Origin: Leptospira noguchii serovar Panama str. CZ214
Lineage (GTDB): Bacteria > Spirochaetota > Leptospiria > Leptospirales > Leptospiraceae
Length of the DNA: 64,000 nt
Assembly: GCF_000306255.2 (NCBI RefSeq)
Contig: NZ_AKWY02000019.1
Location: forward strand, 216,001-280,000
Direction of reading: 5' to 3'
Position numbers and translations under genes: made by a program. Under the pieces are notes generated by a model. That model saw only the letters and a program-made list of their open reading frames with translations, was not told the origin of the DNA and ran no database searches. Below, piece after piece: positions 39,474 to 49,143 of this stretch (the stretch's first letter is position 1; the number at the start of each line of letters is the position of its first letter).

Positions 39474-40064
39474 ATGGATTTGGAAACGGAAAGATTGATT
39501 TTAAGGGAATGGGAAAGTAAAGATTTGGAACCGTTTTATAGAATGAGTTCTAATCGAATGGAATGTTACCCAAATCCATTGACAAAAGTAGAATGTGAAA
39601 AATTTTTTACGAAAGTAAAAATCTATTTTAGAGAATTAGGGTAGGACCTTGAGTATTACTCATAACTATATAATAAAGTACCTAATATTTTGTATGGAAT
39701 CAGTGTTTTGTGATAAATTAACGGTATTTAATTTTATAGAGATCAGTAGAAATCAAAAAAATGGATCAGCCAGACTGGTTTTTTGAAAGTCTCTTTTTCG
39801 GTTTTTTACTCCCGCAATTGAAATTGGATGGAGATTGAATTCTAATTTAGGGTATACAACCGAGGCAGCATCAGTTATGGATTCGATGAGTTTAAATATT
39901 CAAAGATTGTTTCTTTTACTTCGGTTTTAAATATTCGTTTCGAGTCCGTGATGAAAAAGATAGGACTTAAAAAAGGACCGTTTTATCATCCAAATCTTCC
40001 CGCCGAACATAGATTATCCGAAATGTTCTTTACCAAATTACCGATTCAGAATGGAACAAACTAA
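39474..40064 (+). pseudogene. RimJ/RimL-type GNAT acetyltransferase, split by a family B element
   Basis: The intact N-terminal part reads MDLETERLILREWESKDLEP and stops after KIYFRELG. Family B copy 2 follows directly. Downstream, broken frames continue the GNAT fold: TPAIEIGWRLNSNLGYTTEA (acetyl-CoA region), then after another shift YGFDEFKYSKIVSFTSVLNI, VMKKIGLKKGPFYHPNLPAE and a stop at 40064. The order and spacing are those of a RimJ/RimL-like N-acetyltransferase of about 175 aa. An insertion plus at least one frameshift inactivate it. Confidence 0.82.
39665..39748 (+). repeat. Family B element, copy 2, inside the GNAT pseudogene
   Basis: From ACTATATAATAAAGTACCTA to ATTTTATAGAGATCAGTA, about 84 bp. 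The two ends form an imperfect inverted repeat (CTATA-AAT...GTACC versus GGTAT...ATTTTATAG). The interruption of a recognisable gene marks it as an insertion. Confidence 0.75.
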
Positions 40065-40645
40065 AACGTTTTTCGTACTGATATTTTTCGAAGTTGCGGA
40101 AATAATAGAATTACTACTTGATTTTGATTCAGAATCCATAGGTTTTTTTCTTAACTTGACAGAATGGATTAAGAACTTTTTTGAAAATAAACAGACTTAA
40201 AGACAATATTGAAATGGACCAGAACTGAGAGTCGGGTAATATTTACTTCTGAGATTGGACACTTACTCAAGTAGATCTCAAATTTTGTAATAGTTCCTAC
40301 ATTTTTAGAAAAGTATTTTTATTTGTCTTTTTATTCTTTTTCCTAAATTGATAAACGCGGGTGTGTAGAAATAAAAACTCCTTCCAAAGTTTTTCAGAAT
40401 TGTCGAGTACCTAAAACGCGATCCATAGAGAGCGTTTTGCTGAGTTTCCACCGATCCATAGAGCACCAATAGAAGTGAAACGCTGAGTTTTTCGAACGAT
40501 GTGAGATTGAGTTCACAAAAATGTGGGAACTCTTACAATTTTTAACTTCTTCCAAACTATAAAAATGAATCCTAAATGCAGCGCTTTCTGCGGGAACTCA
40601 CGCTAAATTTTCAAGTTGTAACTGTCATTTTTCTTGCCAAGAATT
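40065..40645. repeat. Gene-free region upstream of the desaturase, family C and mosaic repeats
   Basis: No convincing gene. A 50-codon frame (40051-40200) is open but unsupported. C words lie near 40292 and 40519, a mosaic AAAACGCGATCCATAGAGAG piece near 40411, the block shared with 38537, and a single family D end (GGAACTCACGCTAAA, about 40592). Confidence 0.6.
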
Positions 40646-40692
40646 TTGATTTTAATGAACATTGTTAATTATAGTAATGAACGATGTTCATT
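40646..40692 (+). promoter_or_regulatory. Desaturase promoter with two palindromic operators
   Basis: A -35-like TTGATT (40646-40651) and a -10-like TATAGT (40670-40675) are 18 bp apart. Between them lies an imperfect palindrome AATGAACATTGTTAATT (40654-40670), and directly after the -10 a perfect one, AATGAACGATGTTCATT (40676-40692). Their spacing (22 bp centre to centre, two helical turns) fits two repressor dimers of the TetR type on one DNA face, as in DesT/FabR-like control of desaturases. Confidence 0.65.
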
Positions 40693-40709
40693 AAAGGAGA
40701 AAAACGAAA

Positions 40710-41801
40710 GTGAAAAATAAAACAAATCATTTACCAAAAGAAACTTTAGGTTCGGTTCGGGAAATTCTCTCTGACGAGACTTTTGCAAACCCAACTTATA
40801 AGGGGGTAGGCTATTTTTTAAGAGATCTGTTTTTTTTCGCCCTAGTGGTGGTTTTACTTTGGAATGTGAATGATTGGTATATTCTTCCATTTTTATGGTT
40901 TTTTGCAGGGATGACTATTTCGGCTTTATTTGTAGTGGGACACGATTGCGCTCACGAGGCGTTGTTCAAAAGTAAGTTCCTTCAATATTGGATCGGACAA
41001 ATTGCAATGCTTCCTTCTTTGCACGCATATAATCAATGGGGTTATGGACACAATAGAATTCATCACGGCCATACGATTAAAAGACAAGCCGACTTCGTAT
41101 GGCATCCAACTACGAAGGAAGAGTATTTTAAATTTGGAATATTCAAAAAACTGAAGCATCAATTTTTTTGGTCCACTTTAGGCGGCGGTTTTTACTATAT
41201 GATAGAAGTTTGGCTGAAGGGAATGGTTTTGTTTACCGCTCCCTTGAAAGAGGCTAAAAGAGATAAATTGATTATGCTTTCTTTTGCGTTTATTTCATCA
41301 GGTTTGATTTTTTATTTTGGAGCTTCTTCTATTCCCGGAGTTTTTGATATGGGGGCCGGTTTATGGATGTTTACAAAGGTTTGTTTGGTACCGTTTATCG
41401 CCTGGAATTATTTTATGGGAATTACGGTTTATGTACATCATGTTCATTCGGAAATTCCTTGGAAAACGAAAGAAGAATGGACTCCGTTTTATGGACAAAT
41501 GAAAGGAACCGTCAACTACCATATCAATCCGATTATGAATTTTTTCTTCCATAATATTTTCATTCACATGCCTCATCACGTTCATATGAAAATTCCATTT
41601 TACAATTTGAAGCGGGCTTTGAATGAGATTAAGGTTGTCTATGGAGATTATGTTTTGGAAAAGGATACGATTTTTGGAGATTATTTAAAATCAACTTCAC
41701 TTTGTAAGGTGATCGATTCGGATACTGGTAAATGGATGACTTATAGAGAAGCCCAAGAGATATCTATAAAAGAGAAAAATTTAGAATCTGTCCCAGTTTG
41801 A
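40710..41801 (+). CDS. Membrane fatty-acid desaturase
   Basis: A 363-residue integral membrane di-iron desaturase. The three histidine boxes are HDCAHE (about residue 76), HNRIHHGHT (about 112) and HMPHHVHMKIP (about 287), with TGITVYVHHVHSEIP-like HVHH between them. Such enzymes introduce double bases into acyl chains of membrane lipids (Delta-9/12 or omega-3 subgroup) with O2 and an electron donor. The start is GTG, with AAGGAG 10 bases upstream. It is monocistronic and probably repressed through the two upstream palindromes in response to fatty-acid state; the regulator is not in the window. Confidence 0.88.
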   Translation: MKNKTNHLPKETLGSVREILSDETFANPTYKGVGYFLRDLFFFALVVVLLWNVNDWYILPFLWFFAGMTISALFVVGHDCAHEALFKSKFLQYWIGQIAMLPSLHAYNQWGYGHNRIHHGHTIKRQADFVWHPTTKEEYFKFGIFKKLKHQFFWSTLGGGFYYMIEVWLKGMVLFTAPLKEAKRDKLIMLSFAFISSGLIFYFGASSIPGVFDMGAGLWMFTKVCLVPFIAWNYFMGITVYVHHVHSEIPWKTKEEWTPFYGQMKGTVNYHINPIMNFFFHNIFIHMPHHVHMKIPFYNLKRALNEIKVVYGDYVLEKDTIFGDYLKSTSLCKVIDSDTGKWMTYREAQEISIKEKNLESVPV

Positions 41802-42046
41802 TATTTTTTTAATATTTAAAAATTCTGTCGTAAAAAGTTTTTGCTATCTAAGGTTTTGGGATTTGAATTTAAAACTTGTCCCAAAACTAGACGATAGCTT
41901 TTAGAAATTTCTAATAAATTGTCAGTAGGTTCCCGATAACTTACGTTATATCTGAACATTTGTAACTTTCAAATTATTCGTCATTAGAATTGTTGAAACT
42001 TCATGTGTAAATATTAGTAAAACAGTATTATCCATTTACTTTAATA

Positions 42047-42171
42047 GAGTTTTTGAAAAATTAACTTCCTCATTTTGTTTCTGTTATATTGAAATGGGCA
42101 ATTGAAGCAGTTTTGTTAATCCTCGCCATGGAAAAACCTAATGAATAAGAAAATTAATTTTTCGAAAACTC
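42047..42171 (+). repeat. Family A element (MITE-like), copy 7, enlarged
   Basis: 125 bp. GAGTTTTTGAAAAATTAA to AATTTTTCGAAAACTC, TA on both sides. About 25 bp longer than the norm, with extra sequence between the inner GAAGCAGTTTTGTTAATC and the right end. Confidence 0.78.
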
Positions 42172-42527
42172 TATTATTAAATTCTCATAACCTTTTATTT
42201 GAGGTTTTAGAGTAGACTCAAATTTTTTAAATCAAAGAGTTTATCGGAACACTACGTTCAAAAAGTATAGGGATTCTTACAATTTTCGATCTTGTCAAAA
42301 AATCTATAAATCATTCCAAGAAACACAATTTGTGGGAACTGCTGCAAATCACGATTTTACGAACTTATACTTTTAGAAATTCTTTCTCATTTACTTACTC
42401 CAAGTTCAATTTGACTTACAGTTTTTTAAAATTATTTTGTTAGATTATTATAATTTTTGCATAAGTCTCTGGGTTTTCTGGAAACTGAGTAAATCATTTC
42501 TGCTCTACCCAATTGTGATTTATAATA

Positions 42528-42624
42528 GAGTTATTGAAAAATTCTATAGCGAAGATTGACAAAATTGTTTTAATCTTCTGTTTTCATAAAGCAGAAACAG
42601 ATGGAGATTGATTTAAAAAAATTC
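42528..42624 (-). repeat. Family A element (MITE-like), copy 8
   Basis: 97 bp in reverse orientation (ATTCTATAG, then ACAAAATTGTTTTAATC), ends GAGTTATTGAAAAATT and AAAAAAATTC, TA on both sides. Confidence 0.78.
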
Positions 42625-42637
42625 TATTATTTGAATA

Positions 42638-43726
<1,089 letters not shown>

Positions 43727-43753
43727 AAGCGATTTCAGTCAGGTTATAAATAG

Positions 43754-44503
43754 CTAAACATTTGTAATGTCTTTTTCAATTTCTATTCCTTCTGTTCGGA
43801 TCAAGGTTAAAATTCGAACTGAATCAGCTCCGTTTTGGATTAGAATTCTCGCTAACTCGTTTGCAGAAGCACCTGTCGTAAACACATCGTCGATCAAAAG
43901 ATAATTTCCTCTTAACTTTCCTTTATATTCTTTTTTGATTTTAAAAGCAAGTCTTGCGTGTATAAAACGATCCGCTAAACTTTTGCCTGCTTGTTTTTGG
44001 TCGCTTGTTTTTTCGATCGGGTTTATCAAAGGAAACGGAAGAATATTCCGTAGTTTTTTTAAAGCGAAATCGCAGGACTCGAAAGGCCTTTGTTGATTTT
44101 TAGAATACCATTTTGTTTTTGTGGAAGGCATAAGTAGAATTCCTGAAAAATTCAGATGTTTCCAGGACTTTAACTCTTTTTTAAGACCTAAACTAAGATA
44201 AATGGAAAGAGAATAGACAGATCTTAATTTGATACAATTGATTACCTTGGCTAAAAAAGGGGTTCTATTCCGTAAGAATTTTAGTTCTTCAAAAAATACG
44301 TTTCTAGAATTGCAATAGAAACATTCTTTTGAAGTTTGCACTTCTTTACAAATTTTGCATAAAGTCTGTAAAGAATTCGAAACGTTGGAATGTTTTCTGT
44401 GACAGAGTTTACAAACACCGATTTTAGAAGAAAAGTAATCGAATTTTCCGCAAAATTCGCAGTTAACTGGTAAAAAAAAATCTAAAAGTTTATAGAGTTC
44501 CAT
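43754..44503 (-). CDS. comF: ComF-family phosphoribosyltransferase-like protein
   Basis: 249 residues. An N-terminal zinc-finger region has several CxxC pairs (CEFCGK, CKLCHRKH, CKICKE, CFYCN), and a C-terminal phosphoribosyltransferase-type domain has the PRPP loop YLLIDDVFTTGASANE. ComF proteins (GntX in E. coli) are linked to natural transformation or DNA uptake, but the activity is not well defined. It is upstream of dinB in one transcript, a link between DNA handling and translesion synthesis worth noting. Its middle portion is poorly conserved. Confidence 0.85.
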   Translation of the reverse strand: MELYKLLDFFLPVNCEFCGKFDYFSSKIGVCKLCHRKHSNVSNSLQTLCKICKEVQTSKECFYCNSRNVFFEELKFLRNRTPFLAKVINCIKLRSVYSLSIYLSLGLKKELKSWKHLNFSGILLMPSTKTKWYSKNQQRPFESCDFALKKLRNILPFPLINPIEKTSDQKQAGKSLADRFIHARLAFKIKKEYKGKLRGNYLLIDDVFTTGASANELARILIQNGADSVRILTLIRTEGIEIEKDITNV

Positions 44504-44540
44504 ATAAATTACGGTTCTCTAAAATTCTTAAAAGGAATAA

Positions 44541-44567
44541 AAAAACCCGGAATTTTTCCGGGTTTTT
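44541..44567 (-). terminator. Rho-independent terminator, usable in both directions
   Basis: AAAAACCCGGAA, short loop, TTCCGGGTTTTT: a strong GC stem flanked by A and T runs on each side, 26 bp after the stop of the secreted repeat protein gene (minus strand). Confidence 0.88.
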
Positions 44568-44592
44568 AAATAGTTTAGATTTTTTTAAACTC

Positions 44593-45690
44593 TTATTTTT
44601 TTGTAGGTTGAGTAGGTTTGGTTGCGGGTGCCGCTGCTGGAGCGGGAGCAGGTTTCGATTCAGACGTAGATTGACTTCCGTTATTTGCCCCCATTTCCAC
44701 TTTACGAATTTGTGTTGTAGGTGGATTTACATCCACTGAGAAACTTACCTTTTTGGTTTCGCTTTCGTTTCCTACATTATCAATCGCTTTGGCTTCGATT
44801 GTATGTTCACCTTGAGCGTCGATTGTGATCGGTTCTGCATAAGGAACGAAATCTGAATTTTTATCCATTTTAATTAGAATTCTTTTAATTCCAGATTGCC
44901 CGTCTACCGCTTTGATCGCAAAAGAATTTCCTTTTCTGGAATATGTTTTTCCATCAATGATTACCAGAGGTGTGTTTCCTTGGATCTCAACTTCTGGTTT
45001 TATGTCATCCAAGGTTACTACAAGAATTGCCTCGGAAGAAGAGTTTCCGGAATTGTCCATAGCGGAATATTTAATCAAATTCACTCCAGCCTTTTCTAAT
45101 TTAATAGGCTGGTTATCATAAGTTCTCATATCTCCGCCGTTGATGGAATATTTAATTTCTTTTACTCCAGAAAGGGCGTCGGTTGCGGAGATTGTATAAG
45201 TTACATTTTTGGAACCGAAGTTATATCCGTCCAAATTGTAAAGAATTTCGCTCGGAACGATTTTTACAGTCGGGGCGGTGTTGTCCACAACGACAACGAG
45301 CGCTTTAGCTGGTTCTTTGTTTCCTGCTTTATCCACGGCTCTATAAGTAAGTCGGTTAACACCTTCTTTTAAAATCGTAATTGGAGAAGTATATTTTGCG
45401 TAATCCATTTCGCCGATTTTATATTCGATATAATCAACTGTGCTGGAGTCGTCTTGGGCGGAAATTTCAAAAGAACTTTTTGAGTTCACATAAAGATCCG
45501 CTTTTTTAACTTCTTCTCCCTGAGTCGTCCCAGAATTTTGAGAAGTTTTTGCAGGAGTGGAACTCCCGGATTGTCCTTGAGTATTTGCCTGAGGAGTAGA
45601 GCCTTCGTCCAGATCTTCCTGGGCAAAAAGCGCTACGTTAACAAACATGAATAAAGCGATCGCGAGTCTTACGAGAGTAGAACCCTTCAT
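44593..45690 (-). CDS. Secreted protein with three Ig-like/OmpL-type sandwich repeats
   Basis: 365 residues. The signal peptide MKGSTLVRLAIALFMFVNVALFAQ is followed by a Gln/Ser/Thr-rich linker. Three similar units of about 90 residues follow (about 70-150, 155-235, 245-325), each with the pattern YIEYKIGEMDYAKYTSPITI, then EGVNRLTYRAVDKAGN and a closing KALVVVVDNTAPTVKI. The tail is Pro/Ala-rich (PAPAPAAAPATKPTQPTK). Such repeats occur in leptospiral surface proteins that bind host matrix, but I cannot match a named one. A terminator follows. A FlaA-like gene is divergent upstream. Confidence 0.8.
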   Translation of the reverse strand: MKGSTLVRLAIALFMFVNVALFAQEDLDEGSTPQANTQGQSGSSTPAKTSQNSGTTQGEEVKKADLYVNSKSSFEISAQDDSSTVDYIEYKIGEMDYAKYTSPITILKEGVNRLTYRAVDKAGNKEPAKALVVVVDNTAPTVKIVPSEILYNLDGYNFGSKNVTYTISATDALSGVKEIKYSINGGDMRTYDNQPIKLEKAGVNLIKYSAMDNSGNSSSEAILVVTLDDIKPEVEIQGNTPLVIIDGKTYSRKGNSFAIKAVDGQSGIKRILIKMDKNSDFVPYAEPITIDAQGEHTIEAKAIDNVGNESETKKVSFSVDVNPPTTQIRKVEMGANNGSQSTSESKPAPAPAAAPATKPTQPTKK

Positions 45691-45702
45691 TTTACACTCC
45701 TG

Positions 45703-45733
<31 letters not shown>

Positions 45734-45774
45734 CGGATATTGGAAACCTTTGGAAGAAGCTGTCAACTGATTCT

Positions 45775-46452
45775 ATGAAAAAAAAAGACTTCTCAAAGAT
45801 TTCATTTACCGAAAGGAAAAATCACCTTTTCCTTGTAATACTATTTTTCATTTTAATTTTCTTTCCTTTGAGATCGCAAGACAGATCTTCGGCGGAAATT
45901 TGGAAACAGATCGTCGTAGAAGATTTTGAAACGAAAGAATGGAATTCTAAAAATCTCAAAACAAGATTGTCGAAAGAATATGAGCCCGAAATCAGAACTT
46001 CTACATTGATGCTCAGTCCGGAAAGAAATTCGACTAAAAGTTTACTTTTGGAAGTTCCAGCGGAAAAAAATCAATCTTTTGAAATATTATGGGAGCAAAC
46101 TTGGAAAACAAAAGGGTTTGTACAAGAATTTCAATTTCATATCTATTCTTCGGGATCGGGAGCGTCACTTTACATTTTGCTCAGAGATTCCACATTAGAA
46201 GTTAAGAAAATACTAATTACTCATCTCAATTATGAAGGATGGAAAAAGATCAGACTCAACGTAATTCGAAAAATCAGACAGGACGAAATACTATTTTCTA
46301 AACAGATACCGATCGAATTTTTAGGATTATTGTATGAAGCGCCTTTTACTATGAAACGTGGAACAAGAGATTTATTTGCAATTGATGATATTCTTGCGAT
46401 TGTCAGAGATAAAAATCGAATGTTTGTAGATGAGAATCGATTGATACGATAG
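45775..46452 (+). CDS. FlaA-like flagellar filament outer-layer (sheath) protein
   Basis: 225 residues. After a hydrophobic N-terminal segment (LFLVILFFILIFFPLRS, probably a signal peptide with an unusually long basic N-region) comes IVVEDFETKEW, FSLY-type beta strands and LFAIDDILAIV at the end. The F-x-D-x-L-x-A-F-like pattern with IDDI is that of the spirochaete FlaA family, exported proteins coating the periplasmic flagellum. It is shorter than typical FlaA (about 300 aa) and far from other motility genes, so it may be an additional FlaA paralogue. The start could also be later. Divergent from the secreted repeat protein. Confidence 0.62.
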   Translation: MKKKDFSKISFTERKNHLFLVILFFILIFFPLRSQDRSSAEIWKQIVVEDFETKEWNSKNLKTRLSKEYEPEIRTSTLMLSPERNSTKSLLLEVPAEKNQSFEILWEQTWKTKGFVQEFQFHIYSSGSGASLYILLRDSTLEVKKILITHLNYEGWKKIRLNVIRKIRQDEILFSKQIPIEFLGLLYEAPFTMKRGTRDLFAIDDILAIVRDKNRMFVDENRLIR

Positions 46453-46531
46453 ATAAAAAACTTCAATTACTCTGATCTATCTTACTGAAGTTGAAAACAA
46501 ATTGGTTGTATCAAACGCCTCTTTATGAATA

Positions 46532-46612
46532 GAGTTGTAGTTCAGATCAACAAAATTGTTTTAATCGACTGTTTCTAGAAAACGGAAAACTGATGGAAAA
46601 TTGAAAATTAAT
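46532..46612 (-). repeat. Family A element, copy 9, partial
   Basis: Left end TA-GAGTTGTAG joined to the inner part in reverse (CAGATCAACAAAATTGTTTT, AATCGACTGTTTCTAGAAAA). The distal end is degenerate (TTGAAAATTAATTTTGAG). Confidence 0.6.
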
Positions 46613-47219
46613 TTTGAGTCTGTCTCAAAACCTCTATAAAATCCTAAAAGAACCAAAATTTTAAAAAAAGGGCCTAAGTTTTGGGAAGGTTTTAATGTGT
46701 TTCTTACTTGAGAGTTATCTATAATGTTTAAAAATTTATAATGTGACTTAATCTGTGGGAACTACCGCAAATCGCGATTTTACGAACCAATTTTGAAATT
46801 GTAGGAACTCATATTCAAATTAGTCGCATTTGGGAATTTGCGAACTTTCGAACGGTTCTAATGTCGTTCAATTTTCGTAATAGTTCCTACATTGGGCGGT
46901 TTTGGACAAAGTTCTTAATTAAAAAATGAATGTTTAAAAATCTATACATTGTCGCAATAGACGGTTTTTGTGGGAACTACCACGCTTTGTGTTTATGCCG
47001 TAAAATAATTGATTCAAAAATTTAAGATGAATCTTTAAAAAATTTATTCAACAACTTGTCCTAAAACTTGCAGAACGACCATAGACGTTTTAGTTTCACA
47101 AAAATGTGGGAATTATTACGGCGGAAACTATCATAACCAAAGATTATAAGCCATCTTAAAAATACTTATCTGTAAAAGGCCGAATTCTAAGATATTTTTG
47201 AAATGTCTTGTACTTAGAG

Positions 47220-47303
47220 CTATATAATAGAATGCCAATGTTTTGTTTTGGAATTGTTTCTTTTTTGATAAAACGTCAAGCCCCAATTTTATAGGGATCA
47301 GTA
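47220..47303 (+). repeat. Family B element, copy 3
   Basis: CTATATAATAGAATGCCAAT to CAATTTTATAGGGATCAGTA, interior with TGATAAA as in copy 2. Confidence 0.7.
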
Positions 47304-47590
47304 AAAAAGCTGTAAATCATACTATATAACGGTTTTTGTGGGAACTCCAGCATCTAATTAGAAATTTCTAAAAGATGATTGTTTATGTTTTAAGGGCAAG
47401 TCCTAAATCATATTGTAAAATGCTAATCATTTAGATTTGTTGAGTTTCATTTTATAAAACTTTAAATTAAAAAAATCTCTATAAGATGAAATTTTAATTT
47501 GAATGGTCGTAAAATGAAGAAAACATATAGAAATTTGATAATCAAATTGAAAAGAAAAACCAAGTTTGTAAAGATGATCATAGATCAGTA

Positions 47591-47613
47591 GAATATCCCG
47601 TTTTGGTATATTC
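47591..47613. promoter_or_regulatory. Palindrome upstream of the XRE regulator gene
   Basis: GAATATCCC, six-base spacer, GGTATATTC: eight of nine positions are symmetrical. It lies 28 bp upstream of the likely start region, a position expected for an autoregulatory operator of a Cro/C1-type regulator. Confidence 0.5.
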
Positions 47614-47640
47614 TATTTCAGGATTTAAAATGAATGCGTT

Positions 47641-47937
47641 TTGTTTAAATCCTTACATTCACGGGAAGCCAAGATTTTTTGTAAAAATTTAATTGCGGCC
47701 AGAAAAAACTCTAATCTTACTCAGCTTGAAGTTGCAAAACGTTTGGGCGAACCTCAGTCTTATATTTCCAAAATCGAATCCGGGGAACGAAGATTGGATG
47801 TGATCGAGTTCTGGAGAATTTTTAAAATCTTAGGTAAATCAATCGAGTTTTATTTTCAGTTTGACGAAAAACAGGACGGTTCTGAGAAAAAATCAAAAAC
47901 TTTAAAAGTGGCTAGTCATAAACGCAAAAGAAAATGA
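47641..47937 (+). CDS. XRE-family helix-turn-helix regulator, start possibly frameshifted
   Basis: 98 residues. The HTH_3 domain (about residues 10-70) has [40 protein letters not shown], a full Cro/C1-type motif, and a basic C-terminal tail ([13 protein letters not shown]). The only possible start in this frame is TTG 47641. A better start, ATG 47630 with AGGA upstream, is 11 bases away and out of frame; one extra T in the TTTT run would join them (MNAFLFKSLHS). The gene may therefore be frameshifted or phase-variable. No toxin-like neighbour is visible. Confidence 0.78.
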   Translation: MFKSLHSREAKIFCKNLIAARKNSNLTQLEVAKRLGEPQSYISKIESGERRLDVIEFWRIFKILGKSIEFYFQFDEKQDGSEKKSKTLKVASHKRKRK

Positions 47938-48057
47938 CGTTTTGTGAATTCGCCTATCGTAAATTTAAGAATTTTGTTTTTAAAATTTCAGAGGAAATTA
48001 GCCTTAAAATTGTGGGAACTCCCAGGTTTTTTAATAATGTGAGTTCGATTATGAATA

Positions 48058-48157
48058 GGGTTGTTGAAAAAATTCCATAGTGGCGATGAACAAACCCGCC
48101 CTAGTCGACCGTTTCCGTAAAAAAGAAACAAATGGAGAATTAATTTTTCAACAACTC
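48058..48157 (-). repeat. Family A element (MITE-like), copy 10
   Basis: 100 bp, reverse orientation; GGGTTGTTGAAAAAATTCC to TAATTTTTCAACAACTC, TA on both sides (48056-48057, 48158-48159). Confidence 0.85.
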
Positions 48158-48593
48158 TATTTAGGATTTGTTTGTAAAATCGTAATCTGAGGTAGTTCCC
48201 ACATTTTTGGAATCGATGTGTAAAGTTCAGATTCCAATTTTTTTCAGAATCCTAGATTTCTCTACGAACTTACGTTAAAATATAAATTTGTGAGAGTTCC
48301 CACAGATTAAGTCTCATTACAGATTTTTAAATATTCGTAATTCAATAGGTTGTAATTTTCGCATTTTAAGAATTTGTTCGTAAAACTCGGATATGTGGTA
48401 GTTCCCACATTTCATTTTTTACAGAAAAATTAGGTTTTATAAAACGAATCTCTTACGCGGAACTCAGAGATTTTTGATTTAAGATCGTTTTTTGATCTAT
48501 CTATTTAACGTAAGTTCGATATAACAAATGCGAAAGGGATCGATGAATGAACTAAAGCACAACGCTTTCCTAAACTCAGCGTCTCACTCCCCG

Positions 48594-48629
<36 letters not shown>

Positions 48630-48766
48630 TCGTTCGACAGGTCGCTTGGAAACTCAGTTTTACAGAGGATTTGTAGGAATTCCCACAGATTTATATTGAG
48701 ATCTAAATATTTGTGGGGTTGCTATGAATTTGTAGGAGCTACACATTTTATTTAAGGCAAATTAAC

Positions 48767-48915
<149 letters not shown>

Positions 48916-49143
48916 ACGTTTTTTAAGTAAGAAATTCTCTTTTTAGATTATTTACGTCAAACTCACGTTAAGTTAACAAACAGTGTCCGTTTTAAAAAGA
49001 TAAAAAGTTTCAGATTATAAAACATTTTTGTAATCTTTTGAAACAAATTTAATTCTTTTATAATTCGAATTCTTTTTGTTCCAAATAAAGAAAATCAAAA
49101 AAACGAGTTGAATTCCTTTTTTATATGATAAGAATTTGATCCG

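Larger units (their letters stand above)
41802..42637. repeat. Gene-free region with two family A copies
   Basis: A reversed family G piece (about 41872-41927: CTTGTCCCAAAACTAG then TTAGAAATTTCTAATAA inverse), family A copies 7 and 8, and a C word (TGTGGGAACTGCTGCAAATC, about 42338). Copy 8 ends 13 bp after the dinB stop. Confidence 0.65.
46453..47590. repeat. 1.1-kb gene-free region with A, B, C and G pieces
   Basis: A partial family A copy (46532-), a degenerate family G end (GTCTGTCTCAAAACC, about 46620), C words near 46757, 46800, 46884, 46970, 47106 and 47337, a block with hairpin-like ends TCTTAAAAATACTT...AAGATATTTTTGA (47151-47205) that recurs at 51445, family B copy 3 (47220-47303), and a family G copy (47358-47410). 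Confidence 0.65.

Noticed and set aside
40051..40200. 50-codon frame MEQTKTFFVLIFFEVAEIIE overlapping the end of the GNAT pseudogene
   Set aside because: Open and hydrophobic, but without SD or promoter, and its start is inside a decayed gene. Could be checked by proteomics.
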